Origin: an uncultured Pseudomonadales bacterium
GTDB taxonomy: Bacteria; Pseudomonadota; Gammaproteobacteria; Pseudomonadales; Porticoccaceae
DNA: 64,000 nucleotides
Assembly: GCA_943788445.1 (NCBI GenBank)
Contig: CALSQH010000001.1
Location: forward strand, 217,809-281,808
Reading direction: 5' to 3'
Shown: positions 21,248 to 30,355 of the stretch, in pieces
Layout of the letters: every line of letters starts with the position of its first letter
Numbering within the stretch: position 1 is the stretch's first letter
Program-made: the position numbers and the translations under genes
Notes under the pieces: generated by a model
Databases searched by the model: none
Seen by the model: only the letters and a program-made list of their open reading frames with translations
Told to the model about the DNA's origin: nothing

Positions 21248-21604
21248 ATGAATAAACAAAATATCAAGCCTTTAGTGACCGCTATAGGCGCTGCATTTAT
21301 CGCCACAGCAGCAATCTCAGCGCCAGCGGCATTTGCTGCTGAAAATCCTTTCCAAGCGGACGAATTACGCTCTGGCTATAACCTAGCTGGCCATCATGCG
21401 GAAGGAAAATGCGGTGAAGGCAAATGTGGTGAAGGCAAAGCCGACGCGGAAGGCAAATGCGGTGAAGGTAAAGCTGAAGCTGAAGGCAAATGCGGTGAAG
21501 GCAAATGCGGTGGCGATAAAGCTGCTGACGAAGGTAAATGTGGCGGTGAAAAAGCTGACGACGAAGGTAAGTGTGGTGAAGGCAAGTGCGGTGGCGCAGC
21601 CTAA
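21248..21604 (+). CDS. hvfA: HvfA-like precursor peptide with eight EGKCG repeats
   Basis: A 118-residue protein with a Sec signal peptide (about 1-30, cut near AFAA-EN), a short leader-like region and a C-terminal half made of EGKCG repeats. I count eight EGKCG units, so eight cysteines, separated by variants such as EGKADA, EGKAEA and GDKAAD in which Cys is lost. In the HvfABC family, known from Haemophilus, the DUF692 enzyme converts such cysteines to oxazolone-thioamide pairs that bind copper. It is followed 40 bp later by exactly that enzyme and by its DUF2063 partner. A GGAGAAACTCC ribosome site is present. The repeats make unequal recombination and length variation likely. Function by family and context; modification is not shown here. 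Confidence 0.85.
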   Translation: MNKQNIKPLVTAIGAAFIATAAISAPAAFAAENPFQADELRSGYNLAGHHAEGKCGEGKCGEGKADAEGKCGEGKAEAEGKCGEGKCGGDKAADEGKCGGEKADDEGKCGEGKCGGAA

Positions 21605-21644
21605 AATAACATTTATGCCAGCGACACAGCTAAATGGCTATTAA

Positions 21645-22499
21645 GTGAAGCAAAGCTACCCTGTTCAAGGGGCGGGCTTGGGATTAAGGCGGGCACTTTG
21701 TGGCCCGCTTTCTTCTGTATCTCCGAAACAGGTTCAGTTTATGGAGGTAGCGCCAGAAAACTGGATAAATGTCGGTGGTCGTTACGGCGCGTCTTTCAGA
21801 GAATACACCGAAAAATTTCCCTTTGTCCTGCATGGACTCTCCTTATCAATAGGTTCCCCCTCGCCACTCGACTGGGATTTATTGCGGGCTATTAAGGCAT
21901 TTATGTCTGAACACTCTATTCGCTGCTACAGCGAACATTTGAGTTACTGCAGTGACAGTGGTCATCTCTATGACCTGATGCCAATTCCCTTTACAGAGCA
22001 AGCGGTTGACTACGTAGCCGAGCGTATTATGCAGATACAGGATTTTCTCGGGCAGCGCATCGCCATGGAAAATGTCTCCTACTATGCGGCGCCACAGCAG
22101 GAAATGTCAGAGATAGATTTCACCAATGCAGTGCTTGAAAAAGCCGATTGCAATCTGTTACTCGACGTTAATAATATTTATGTCAACAGTATTAACCACA
22201 GTTACGATCCCCTTGAGTTTCTTAGGGCACTGCCCGGTGATCGCATTGCCTATGGGCATATCGCCGGTCACTATGACGAAGCTGAAGACCTGCGCGTAGA
22301 TACTCATGGTGCCGACGTAATTGATCCCGTTTGGGCGCTCCTAGATGCGGCGTATGAACAATTTGGAGCATTTCCGACACTGCTAGAGAGGGACTTTAAT
22401 ATTCCCCCGGTCGATGAATTACTTAAAGAAGTTGAGCAGATTAGAGAGCGGCAGGCCAGATACAGCCAACAATCTATAACAGAGAGTATGGGTCTTTAG
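21645..22499 (+). CDS. hvfB: DUF692 multinuclear iron oxidase (MNIO), HvfB-like
   Basis: A 284-residue TIM-barrel protein of the DUF692/MbnB family, starting at GTG 21645. The metal-ligand residues expected of the family are present: His63 (LHGLSLS), His98 (SEHLSY), Glu142 (MENVSYY), Asp174 (LLDVNNIYVN), His205/His209 (YGHIAGH), the DTHG segment at 219-222 and Glu248 (LLERD). These enzymes use a di- or tri-iron centre to oxidise cysteines of a RiPP precursor. The substrate here should be the EGKCG protein just upstream. hvfC follows 2 bp after the stop, so translation is probably coupled. Confidence 0.88.
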   Translation: MKQSYPVQGAGLGLRRALCGPLSSVSPKQVQFMEVAPENWINVGGRYGASFREYTEKFPFVLHGLSLSIGSPSPLDWDLLRAIKAFMSEHSIRCYSEHLSYCSDSGHLYDLMPIPFTEQAVDYVAERIMQIQDFLGQRIAMENVSYYAAPQQEMSEIDFTNAVLEKADCNLLLDVNNIYVNSINHSYDPLEFLRALPGDRIAYGHIAGHYDEAEDLRVDTHGADVIDPVWALLDAAYEQFGAFPTLLERDFNIPPVDELLKEVEQIRERQARYSQQSITESMGL

Positions 22500-22501
22500 G
22501 C

Positions 22502-23263
22502 ATGAATAAGGATTCTGAGAAGCCCGCATTCCAACAGGCACAAATGGAATTTGCTGCACATATTCGAAGCCCTAAGAGCAACAGTGCACCCGCAGGAATA
22601 GAAGACCGCCGATTGGAAATCTATCGCAATCTATTTTTCAATAATATCCAATCCTTTATCGCCAATGGCTTTCCGATTCTGAAATCTATCACCGACCCTG
22701 ACGATTGGGCAGCAATGGTGCGTGACTTCGTTCATCATCATCAAAGTCACAGCCCCTACTTTTTAGAGATTGGCAGTGAATTTTTGCAATACCTGCAAGA
22801 TGAGCGCAAGGCCAAAGCCACTGATCCAGGATTTCTTCTCGAGCTTGCCCACTATGAGTGGGTAGAGATGGCACTGGATACATCAACGCTAGAATTCCCT
22901 GATGCTAGGACCGATGGCGACTTACTGGCTGATTGTCCGGTCGTTTCCCCTTTAGCTTGGCCGCTGAGCTATCGCTATCCGGTGCAGATGATCGGGCCAG
23001 ATTTTCAGCCCTCAGTTGATCAATCCGTCGCGACTTATCTTATTGTCTATAGAGATCGCAATATGAAAATTGGTTTTATTGAAACCAATTCAACTACCGT
23101 CAGGCTGCTTGAGATATTTCGAGAGGAGAGCCTTACCGGTCGAGAAGCACTGCTAAAATTGGCGGCTGAACTCAATCATCCCAATCCAGAGGCCTTGATT
23201 CAATTCGGTCTTGATCTACTATTACAGTTACGCAATAAAGAGATTATTTGCGGTTTTCATTAA
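22502..23263 (+). CDS. hvfC: DUF2063 family RiPP partner protein, HvfC-like
   Basis: A 253-residue protein with the N-terminal DUF2063 domain (about 10-105: QMEFAAHIRSP, RRLEIYRNLFFNNIQSFIANGFPIL) and a C-terminal winged region (about 175-253). Proteins of this family bind the precursor and deliver it to the DUF692 enzyme; some older annotations call them putative DNA-binding proteins. It lies 2 bp after hvfB and ends the operon. The DoxX-like membrane protein often found next in such clusters is absent: the following gene is mlaA. Confidence 0.85.
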   Translation: MNKDSEKPAFQQAQMEFAAHIRSPKSNSAPAGIEDRRLEIYRNLFFNNIQSFIANGFPILKSITDPDDWAAMVRDFVHHHQSHSPYFLEIGSEFLQYLQDERKAKATDPGFLLELAHYEWVEMALDTSTLEFPDARTDGDLLADCPVVSPLAWPLSYRYPVQMIGPDFQPSVDQSVATYLIVYRDRNMKIGFIETNSTTVRLLEIFREESLTGREALLKLAAELNHPNPEALIQFGLDLLLQLRNKEIICGFH

Positions 23264-23359
23264 TTTTTCTTCTTCTAGCTCATCAGGCTGTGTACGCGGC
23301 TGCAATTGAACAGTAGAATGCCGGAATATGTATATATGCAAATGATTTGCGAGTTAATT

Positions 23360-24124
23360 ATGAGAGATTTGACCTTGGCAGCCATTTTTAGAGTAGCGGT
23401 TAAAACGCCGTTTAAAGCACCCGTTAGAGCACTAGTTGCATCAATGGTTGTCGTAATTTTTTCAGGTCTGGCAGCAATGCCGGTTTATGCTGAGGATGGA
23501 GATAGATTGGAAAAGCTCAATCGACAGGTTTTTTATGTCAATGAGCGTCTTGATCACTATGCTCTGCGCCCAGCCGCAGTCACTTACACCACTTTGATGC
23601 CAGATCCTCTGGAGCAGGGCGTCGATAACTTCTTTAGCAATCTCGATGAGGTGGGCAATATTCTCAACGACCTGTTGCAGGGTAAGTTCAAGCAAGCCAG
23701 TCATGATGGCGGTCGATTTTTAATCAATACAACGATCGGAGTAGGTGGTTTGTTTGATGTTGCAGAGCGTGCCGGCCTGCCTAAAAGTGATGGTGAGAAT
23801 TTTGGTCAGACCTTGGCTGTTTGGGGTGTTGGTGAAGGCCCATATCTCATGTTGCCATTGATAGGGCCATCTACATTGAGGGATGCACCGAGTAAGTTCG
23901 TCGATAGTATAACCAGTCCGTTTTCTTATGTAGATGACGTTAGAACACGTAATGCCGCCAGAGGTGTAGACCTCTTGGCCAAAAGAGCAGGCCTATTAGA
24001 GATTGATAGCATTATGTCTGGCGATAAATATTTATTTGTTCGAGATGTGTATTTGCAGCGTAACCGATATCTTGTCAACGATGGTGCAATAGAAGATGAT
24101 TTCGGTGATTTTGACGATTACTAA
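23360..24124 (+). CDS. mlaA: MlaA/VacJ family outer-membrane lipid asymmetry protein
   Basis: About 254 residues from the ATG at 23360; an in-frame ATG at 23306 exists but gives an unlikely N-terminus. A signal peptide ends near PVYAED. There is no lipobox Cys, so this copy is probably not lipidated, unlike E. coli MlaA. The family core is clear: LEKLNRQVFYVNERLD, then GVDNFFSNLDEVGNILNDLLQGKF, FLINTTIGVGGLFDVA and GEGPYLMLPLIGPSTLRD. The protein removes surface-exposed phospholipids from the outer membrane and passes them to MlaC and the MlaFEDB complex. None of those partners is in this window. The C-terminus is very acidic (EDDFGDFDDY). Confidence 0.85.
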   Translation: MRDLTLAAIFRVAVKTPFKAPVRALVASMVVVIFSGLAAMPVYAEDGDRLEKLNRQVFYVNERLDHYALRPAAVTYTTLMPDPLEQGVDNFFSNLDEVGNILNDLLQGKFKQASHDGGRFLINTTIGVGGLFDVAERAGLPKSDGENFGQTLAVWGVGEGPYLMLPLIGPSTLRDAPSKFVDSITSPFSYVDDVRTRNAARGVDLLAKRAGLLEIDSIMSGDKYLFVRDVYLQRNRYLVNDGAIEDDFGDFDDY

Positions 24125-24252
24125 TTACAGGTGATTCCAATCATCGAAACACTGAATTCAGAGAAATTAAGCATGATATTAGCAGTACATTGGCCCTCAT
24201 TTGTGCTTACTTATAATCAATGCACGTTTAACCAACCAAAGCCGAATTAGCG

Positions 24253-25437
24253 ATGAATGCAGCGTCAGGCCTGATCGCTCTCCTCAATGGAAATGAGCCC
24301 AGCGTTCTAAGTTTAAGTCAGAGCCTCCAATCCCTTGGAAGGGAGACTGCGGCGGCGGCAAATTACGAAGCCATAGGCCACCTATGCAGCGACCCGCTGA
24401 TACAGCCTGTGGTAATCAGTTCTGAAAAAAACCCTATTGAAACCCCCGTTCAGCGTGAGAAACTCGAAGTTTTGGCGGCTAAATATTTGGTGATTGTAGC
24501 GTTGAGTGCAGAGAGTGCCGGTGATGTCGCCGAGTATTTTCGTCTCGGTGTAGCCGATGTGGTTCTGCCTGAGACCAGCGAAGAGAAAATAAAAAATACC
24601 CTGTTGCGAATTGATAAGCTGGCTACGTCAAGGCTGAAAAAAAGGCTCTATCGCACAGAACTGGAAAAGGCTAACCAAGAACTACAAGAGAGTTTACGGC
24701 TGCTAAAACAAGACCAGATCGCTGGGTTGGAAGTGCAGAAAAGCCTGATGCCAGAGAGCCCATTAAAGTTTGGTGACTATGAAATCTCACATTCGATTAC
24801 CCCATCACTTTATTTAAGTGGCGACTTTGTTGGCTACAACTTTGTCTTGGGGCGCTACTTGCTGTTTTACTTTGCCGATGTCTCCGGTCACGGCGCTTCC
24901 TCGGCATTTGTCACCGTGCTTTTGCGCTTTATGATTGGTCGAGTAATACGCCGTCATCAATTGGAAAAGGATTATGGCGCGCTGGCACAGGCCCCAGAGG
25001 GGTTGGTGGAGCATATAAATAATCAGCTTCTGGCGACAGGGTTGGGAAAACACCTGACTATTGTGGCTGGATCCCTGGATACCGAAACCAGTCAATTACG
25101 CTATGTAGTTGGCGCGCAGCAACCCTCCCCGATTCTGGTGACAAAAGGCCACGCCGAGTATCTGCCTGGCAAAGGAAAACCCGCGGGAATTTTCGAAGAT
25201 GCTTCTTGGGTCGTCCAGGAGATGACCCTGCCAGAAAATTTTGCACTGGTACTTCTATCCGACGGTGTATTTGACCTTGTTCCCGATAAAGAAATAGTTG
25301 ATAAAGAACAAACACTGCTAAGTTACCTTGCCACCAGCTCTGACAATATCGATAAATTAAAAGAAGCGCTGTTTATCGATTACACCGAAGACCCTCAAGA
25401 TGATATCTCTGTTCTATTACTGACGAGGGGCATGTAG
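24253..25437 (+). CDS. PP2C/SpoIIE-type serine phosphatase with degenerate receiver domain
   Basis: A 394-residue protein. Residues 1-125 look like a response-regulator fold in which the phospho-acceptor Asp is replaced (the strand reads VVISSEK). A coiled coil follows (about 130-160), then a SpoIIE/RsbU phosphatase domain (about 170-394) with SGDFVGYN, FADVSGHGASSAF, LLSDGVFDL and DDISVLLL. The usual GDxxD reads GDFVG, so one acidic residue is missing. The next gene is a STAS protein 2 bp downstream, so this is a partner-switching module: the phosphatase would dephosphorylate the STAS protein and change an anti-sigma or regulator interaction, as HsbR/HsbA do in Pseudomonas. The input signal is unknown. 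Confidence 0.82.
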   Translation: MNAASGLIALLNGNEPSVLSLSQSLQSLGRETAAAANYEAIGHLCSDPLIQPVVISSEKNPIETPVQREKLEVLAAKYLVIVALSAESAGDVAEYFRLGVADVVLPETSEEKIKNTLLRIDKLATSRLKKRLYRTELEKANQELQESLRLLKQDQIAGLEVQKSLMPESPLKFGDYEISHSITPSLYLSGDFVGYNFVLGRYLLFYFADVSGHGASSAFVTVLLRFMIGRVIRRHQLEKDYGALAQAPEGLVEHINNQLLATGLGKHLTIVAGSLDTETSQLRYVVGAQQPSPILVTKGHAEYLPGKGKPAGIFEDASWVVQEMTLPENFALVLLSDGVFDLVPDKEIVDKEQTLLSYLATSSDNIDKLKEALFIDYTEDPQDDISVLLLTRGM

Positions 25438-25439
25438 TC

Positions 25440-25925
25440 GTGAGTGCCGGAAAGATTTTGGTCTCAGACGAAGAGGGTAACTACCTACTCAAGTTTATTG
25501 GCGATGTTAGGGTCACGCTCTGTGGCTCATTGAATCGTCATATGGAAACTATATTTGGTAGCCACGACGTTAAAAACGTCATTGTTGATATGCTTGAAGC
25601 TGAGGGCTTGGATAGTACCACGTTGGGATTGATGGCTAAGTTAGGGCTCTACTGTCGCAAAGAGTATGGGATAAATGTACGGGTCTTTTGTCAAAACCCA
25701 AGTATTTTACGGACTCTCGATTGCATGGGCTTTGAAGATATTTTTGATATTATTCAAGAAGTACCCAATATCAATGTAAAGCTACACAGTATCGAATCGG
25801 TAAACCCAGAAGTTAATGAAATTCGCCGGCAGGTAGTCGAAGCACACAAGCTACTGATGCAGCTTAATCCTGACAATAGCAAGGAATTTACCGATCTGAT
25901 CCGAGCTCTCGAATCAGATCAATAG
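25440..25925 (+). CDS. STAS-domain anti-anti-sigma-like protein
   Basis: A 161-residue protein starting at GTG 25440, 2 bp after the phosphatase stop. The STAS fold covers about 10-110. The segment GLDSTTLGLMAKL at about 60-72 has the conserved serine/threonine that is phosphorylated in SpoIIAA-like proteins. A helical extension (about 115-161) lies beyond the usual domain. It is the likely substrate of the phosphatase upstream. No kinase or anti-sigma factor is next to it, so the third partner must be encoded elsewhere. Confidence 0.82.
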   Translation: MSAGKILVSDEEGNYLLKFIGDVRVTLCGSLNRHMETIFGSHDVKNVIVDMLEAEGLDSTTLGLMAKLGLYCRKEYGINVRVFCQNPSILRTLDCMGFEDIFDIIQEVPNINVKLHSIESVNPEVNEIRRQVVEAHKLLMQLNPDNSKEFTDLIRALESDQ

Positions 25926-25944
25926 AAGGTTGAGAAATAATCTA

Positions 25945-26391
25945 TCAGGCCTGATCGCGCGCGGCTAATTTGCACTGAATATACTCGCTGTGACGAATAT
26001 GCAACAGATCAGCTACACGGCGAATAATGCCTTCCTCATGTTTATCCAAATACCCGTCGGCAAACGCCACGCGCCACATAGCTGTCATCAAAACAATTTT
26101 TTTGTCATGGTCAAAATGGCTGTTGATTTCGCGGGTAAATTGGTAGAGCGACGTCGCCTCGGCCACTTCATCCCGAGATAGTAGTATCAACTCATCAACC
26201 TGTTCGATGCTGAGTTGCAACATCTGACTCAGGGTGTTGCTAATCGACGACAGCTCATCTTCGCCAAGATTGCCGTCGATCACCATCACTTCGATAAGCA
26301 GCGCCGCAGTGGCGAGTTGATCGCCACTCAGAGAACTATCATCGGTTTCGATAACATTTTTGGCAAAAAATGCCTTAATCTTATTAATCAT
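25945..26391 (-). CDS. TerB-like (DjlA N-terminal-like) acidic helical protein
   Basis: About 148 residues from ATG 26391, which overlaps the tal stop as TAATG; this tight coupling is why I prefer this start to an upstream in-frame one at 26412. The protein is helical, with the TerB pattern LLIEVMVIDGNLGEDEL and AMWRVAFADGYLDKHEEGIIRRVADLLHI, two acidic metal-binding-like loops (DGNLGEDE, DGYLDKHEE). TerB-like proteins are linked to membrane stress, but most have no known job. Cotranscribed with tal and dusA. Confidence 0.75.
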   Translation of the reverse strand: MINKIKAFFAKNVIETDDSSLSGDQLATAALLIEVMVIDGNLGEDELSSISNTLSQMLQLSIEQVDELILLSRDEVAEATSLYQFTREINSHFDHDKKIVLMTAMWRVAFADGYLDKHEEGIIRRVADLLHIRHSEYIQCKLAARDQA

Positions 26392-27359
26392 TAGTTGAGG
26401 TCTTTTAACCAAGCTTCCAATTTAATCTGATCGGCAACAAAACCGCGGATGCCCTCGGCCAACTTCTCGGTAGCCATTGCATCCTGATTGAGTTCAAAGC
26501 GGAAAGAACTCTCATTACCGAGCTGATAGTGAATTTTTGAGCCAGTATCGGAGGGATCAAGTTTGCGTTCAAGCGTACCGTAATCATCACCCAGAGCCTG
26601 CAATAGCTGAGGACTGATAGTTAAGCGGTCACAGCCTGCCAGCTCAGTGATCTCATCGGTATTTCTAAAGCTCGCGCCCATCACGACAGTATTGTAGCCA
26701 GTCTGCTTGTAATAGTTATAAATGCGTGTCACCGACTGTACACCGGGATCATCGGCGGGTGCATACTCAGTTAGACCGGTAGAGTTTTTGTACCAGTCAA
26801 GAATTCTACCAACAAAGGGTGAAATCAAAAACGCACCAGCATCTGCCGCAGCCACTGCCTGAGTAAAGTTAAATAGCAGGGTAAGATTGCAATTAATGCC
26901 TTCTTTTTCGAGTTGCTCTGCGGCGCGGATGCCCTCCCAAGTGGAAGCCATTTTAATCAGGACGCGCTCTTTACCAATGCCGGCTTGCTCATAGAGATTG
27001 ATTAGGTGGCGAGCTTTGGCGATTGAAGCCTCGGCATCAAACGATAAGCGCGCATCTACTTCGGTCGAAACCCGACCAGGAATCTGCTCAAGAATTTTTT
27101 CACCAAAACCAACAGCCAGTCTATCCATGCAGTCTGAAAGTTGCTCTTCACTTGAGTGACGCCCATTCATAGTTTTGGTGACTATCGAATCGACAAGGCC
27201 ACGATAGGCGGGCATCTGTGCCGCTTTTAATAGCAGTGAGGGATTAGTGGTGGCATCTTCGGGAGAATATTGCGCAATGGCGTCAAAATCACCGGTATCG
27301 GCTACTACGGTGGTTATTTCTTTTAATTGGGCAAGTTTACTTTTAGTGTTGCTCATCAA
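26391..27359 (-). CDS. tal: Transaldolase B-type, pentose phosphate pathway
   Basis: A 322-residue protein matching the long TalB class. The Schiff-base lysine is Lys136 ([12 protein letters not shown]), with Asp21 (VADTGD) and Glu100 (VSTEVDAR) at the expected places. It exchanges three-carbon units between sedoheptulose 7-phosphate and glyceraldehyde 3-phosphate. Its start overlaps the dusA stop by 4 bp (ATGA), and its stop overlaps the TerB-like start, so dusA-tal-terB is one operon. Two Met codons stand at the start and either could serve. Confidence 0.95.
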   Translation of the reverse strand: MMSNTKSKLAQLKEITTVVADTGDFDAIAQYSPEDATTNPSLLLKAAQMPAYRGLVDSIVTKTMNGRHSSEEQLSDCMDRLAVGFGEKILEQIPGRVSTEVDARLSFDAEASIAKARHLINLYEQAGIGKERVLIKMASTWEGIRAAEQLEKEGINCNLTLLFNFTQAVAAADAGAFLISPFVGRILDWYKNSTGLTEYAPADDPGVQSVTRIYNYYKQTGYNTVVMGASFRNTDEITELAGCDRLTISPQLLQALGDDYGTLERKLDPSDTGSKIHYQLGNESSFRFELNQDAMATEKLAEGIRGFVADQIKLEAWLKDLN

Positions 27360-28333
27360 CCATTTACTCCAGATGTTTTTGCTAATGCAGTTGTTAAAAC
27401 CTCGATACTAGCCGAGTGTTTGAATGCGTTCTCGCTGATATGTCTTCTAAATTGACGGGCGCCGGGCATGCCGTGAAATAAACCTAAAATATGACGGGTC
27501 ATGGCGTTTAGCTTGGTGCCTTTTGAAAGTTCATTATCCACGTATTTTAAAAATTCTTCAGCAACTTTTTCACGGCTTTTAATCGGAGTGTTAGCACCAT
27601 AGATAATTTGATCTACGCTAGCCAGTAAGTATGGATTGGTATAGGCCTCACGGCCAACCATCACTCCATCTAAAAGTTTCAGGTGCTCAGTGGACTGTTC
27701 GAGAGTTGTCACGCCACCATTAATAATAATCTCAAGATGAGGGAAATCTTTTTTTAGCTGATAGACGCGGTCGTAGTTTAATTCCGGTATTTCGCGATTC
27801 TGTTTTGGGCTCAGGCCCTTCAGCCAAGCCTTGCGTGCGTGAACCAAAAATACTTCGCAGCCAGCCTCAGCAACGGTGCCGACAAAATCCGCTAAAAATT
27901 GATACGAATCATACTCATCAACCCCAATGCGGTGTTTAACGGTAATGGGTAGATCAACCGCCTCGCGCATAGCAGATACACAGTTAGCAGTGACCTGTGC
28001 ATCCTTCATCATCACCGCACCAAACATACCGTTCTGAACACGGTCACTCGGACAGCCACAATTTAAATTGATTTCAGCATAGGCGTATTGCGCCGCCATC
28101 TTGCAGGCCAGCGCCAAATCCTTTGGATTACTGCCGCCGAGCTGCAGTGCTACTGGATGTTCAAAAGGATCCATCTGCAGGTGATGATCGCTGTCGCCGT
28201 GCAGGATTGCACCCGTGGTGAGCATCTCGGTATAGAGCATCGAATGCTGACTGATCAGGCGAAAAAAATAGCGGCAGTGGCGATCCGTCCAGTCGAGCAT
28301 TGGGGCCACGCAAAATCTTCTATCTAAAGGCAT
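27356..28333 (-). CDS. dusA: tRNA-dihydrouridine(20/20a) synthase DusA
   Basis: About 325 residues from ATG 28333 ([21 protein letters not shown]). An upstream in-frame ATG at 28405 would add a non-conserved stretch. FMN-binding TIM barrel with [10 protein letters not shown], the catalytic-cysteine motif [31 protein letters not shown] and NGGVTTLEQ, all typical of DusA. It reduces uridines in the tRNA D-loop. First gene of the dusA-tal-terB operon; divergent from uvrC. Confidence 0.93.
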   Translation of the reverse strand: MPLDRRFCVAPMLDWTDRHCRYFFRLISQHSMLYTEMLTTGAILHGDSDHHLQMDPFEHPVALQLGGSNPKDLALACKMAAQYAYAEINLNCGCPSDRVQNGMFGAVMMKDAQVTANCVSAMREAVDLPITVKHRIGVDEYDSYQFLADFVGTVAEAGCEVFLVHARKAWLKGLSPKQNREIPELNYDRVYQLKKDFPHLEIIINGGVTTLEQSTEHLKLLDGVMVGREAYTNPYLLASVDQIIYGANTPIKSREKVAEEFLKYVDNELSKGTKLNAMTRHILGLFHGMPGARQFRRHISENAFKHSASIEVLTTALAKTSGVNG

Positions 28334-28479
28334 ATTTATTTCAGGTAATGGATAATTTTGGGGTTGTTGTTTTAAACAATCGGCGATTATAGAAGCCCTG
28401 AGCATAAAAGTCCGTAAACATTAGAGAGTAAATAAGATTTCAGTGATCAACCTGAAGTTAAAAAACGTTACAATTGCCC

Positions 28480-30303
28480 ATGGCCTTTGATTACAAACCT
28501 TTCCTTAAATCCCTCACCCAGCGTCCTGGCATCTATCAGATGTTCAATGCCGAAGGGGAGATTCTCTATGTGGGTAAGGCCAAGAACCTTAAGAATAGAG
28601 TCAGCAGTTATTTTCGCGCCACCGGTCTAACCCTCAAGACCGCAGCACTGGTTAAGCGAATTGCTCAGATCGATGTCACGGTGACTGAAACCGAAACCGA
28701 AGCGCTTATTCTCGAGCACAATCTGATTAAGCAAAATCGGCCGCCCTACAATATTTTGATGCGCGACGATAAAAGCTATCCCTATATCTTTTTATCCGAT
28801 CAGGATAAGTGGCCGCGGCTAGCATTCCATCGCGGAGCGAAAAAGGCCAAAGGGACCTATTTTGGACCCTTTCCAAATTCTTATGCCGTGCGTGAAAGCA
28901 TGAGCTTTCTTCAGAAAACCTTCAAAGTGCGTCAGTGTGAAGATGTGTTTTTTAAAAACCGCTCGCGACCCTGCCTGCAATACCAAATCAAGCGCTGTAC
29001 TGCCCCTTGTGTGGATTTGGTAAGTCAGGAGGATTACGCCACAGATGTGAATCTTACGCGGCTCTATCTGGATGGCAAAGGCGACAAGATATTAAAGCAA
29101 CTCGAGCGTGATATGGAAGCGGCGGCGGAGCAACTAGAGTTTGAAAAAGCTGCCGAGAGCCGTGATCAAATCTCCGCCCTAAGGCAAATTCAGGCTCAGC
29201 AAGTGATCGAAAAGGGGAGGGGCACCATTGATGTGGTGGCCGCCGCCATCAGTAATGGTCAAGCCTGTGTGCATATGCTGTATATCCGTCAGGGGCGCAT
29301 TTTAGGCAGTCGCAGCTACTATCCCAAAGCACCTCTTGCAGAAGATTGCGGCGAACTCTTGGATGATTTTCTGCCGCTACTGTATTTGGCGGGGGGGGGG
29401 CGACCGGATTTACCCAAAGAAATCTTATTGAATGCGCAAATTGATAGTGCTGAGGTGCTGACGGAAGCACTTAAGTTACGAGTGCAACGCAATATCGAAA
29501 TACGCCATTCTGTGCGTGGATTTCGGGCCAAGTGGCTAGAATTGGCCCAGCGCACCGCTGAACAAAATCTTGCCGGCAAACTAGCCTCGAAAAAGACCCA
29601 GGAACAACGGTTTGAATCTCTGCGCGAAACGCTTGAACTAGAAGCAATGCCAGAGCGCATCGAATGCTTTGATATCAGCCACAGCAGCGGTGAGGCCGTG
29701 GTCGCCTCCTGTGTGGTATTTGATAATAACGGCGCACTAAAAAGTGATTACCGGCGCTTTAATATTGAGGGCATTACCGGCGGTGATGATTACGCCGCCA
29801 TGGAACAGGCCATTCGTCGACGTTACACCAGGTTGATGGAAGGTGAAAGCAAACTGCCGGATATTCTGTTGATTGACGGTGGCAAAGGTCAGATTGGTAT
29901 TGCCAAAGAGGTATTAAATGATCTGGGTGTGGCCGGGGTAATGATTCTTGGCGTAGCCAAGGGCACAACCCGCAAGCCAGGATTAGAAACCCTAATTCTC
30001 GCCGACCAAAATAATCGTATTATTGGCCGCCCGCAGCAGGCCGCACTGCACCTAATACAGCAGATACGCGACGAGGCCCACAGATTTGCAATTACCGGGC
30101 ACAAGCAGCGCCGTGACAAAAAACGCCGTACATCCGTCCTGGAAGGTATTCCCGGGGTGGGTGCAACCAGGCGGCGTGATCTGCTTAAGCACTTCGGTGG
30201 CATAAGAGAAGTTCAAAAAGCTAGCGTAGCCGATTTGATGAAAGTACCAAATATAAGCAAAAAGGTTGCTGATGCTATTTACAGCGCACTGTACAATGAG
30301 TAA
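28480..30303 (+). CDS. uvrC: Excinuclease ABC subunit C
   Basis: About 607 residues from ATG 28480; a TTG two codons earlier is possible. The GIY-YIG nuclease domain comes first (GIYQMFNAEGEILYVGKAKNLKNRV). Then come a Cys cluster (CLQYQIKRCTAPC), the UVR motif (about 200-235), the RNase H-like second nuclease domain with FDISHSSGEAVVASCVVFD, and C-terminal helix-hairpin-helix repeats (LEGIPGVGATRRRDLLKHFGG). It makes the dual incisions in nucleotide excision repair. The frame contains a run of ten G at 29391-29400 encoding part of LAGGGRPD. Any slip there would truncate the protein before the second nuclease. Confidence 0.96.
   Translation: MAFDYKPFLKSLTQRPGIYQMFNAEGEILYVGKAKNLKNRVSSYFRATGLTLKTAALVKRIAQIDVTVTETETEALILEHNLIKQNRPPYNILMRDDKSYPYIFLSDQDKWPRLAFHRGAKKAKGTYFGPFPNSYAVRESMSFLQKTFKVRQCEDVFFKNRSRPCLQYQIKRCTAPCVDLVSQEDYATDVNLTRLYLDGKGDKILKQLERDMEAAAEQLEFEKAAESRDQISALRQIQAQQVIEKGRGTIDVVAAAISNGQACVHMLYIRQGRILGSRSYYPKAPLAEDCGELLDDFLPLLYLAGGGRPDLPKEILLNAQIDSAEVLTEALKLRVQRNIEIRHSVRGFRAKWLELAQRTAEQNLAGKLASKKTQEQRFESLRETLELEAMPERIECFDISHSSGEAVVASCVVFDNNGALKSDYRRFNIEGITGGDDYAAMEQAIRRRYTRLMEGESKLPDILLIDGGKGQIGIAKEVLNDLGVAGVMILGVAKGTTRKPGLETLILADQNNRIIGRPQQAALHLIQQIRDEAHRFAITGHKQRRDKKRRTSVLEGIPGVGATRRRDLLKHFGGIREVQKASVADLMKVPNISKKVADAIYSALYNE
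29391..29400 (+). repeat. uvrC: Poly-G tract of 10 inside uvrC
   Basis: Ten consecutive G within the coding frame (codons GCG GGG GGG GGG CGA). The frame is open as given. Confidence 0.9.
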
Positions 30304-30355
30304 GTTTGCGGTTGTTTAAAAAACGTCCTTAAGTCAATAGAGAAGAAGACAAGTA

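Noticed and set aside
21394..21585. Proline/serine-rich frame antisense to hvfA, and the repeats as a CRISPR array
   Set aside because: The repeats are the EGKCG codons of the sense gene; there are no spacers of uniform length.
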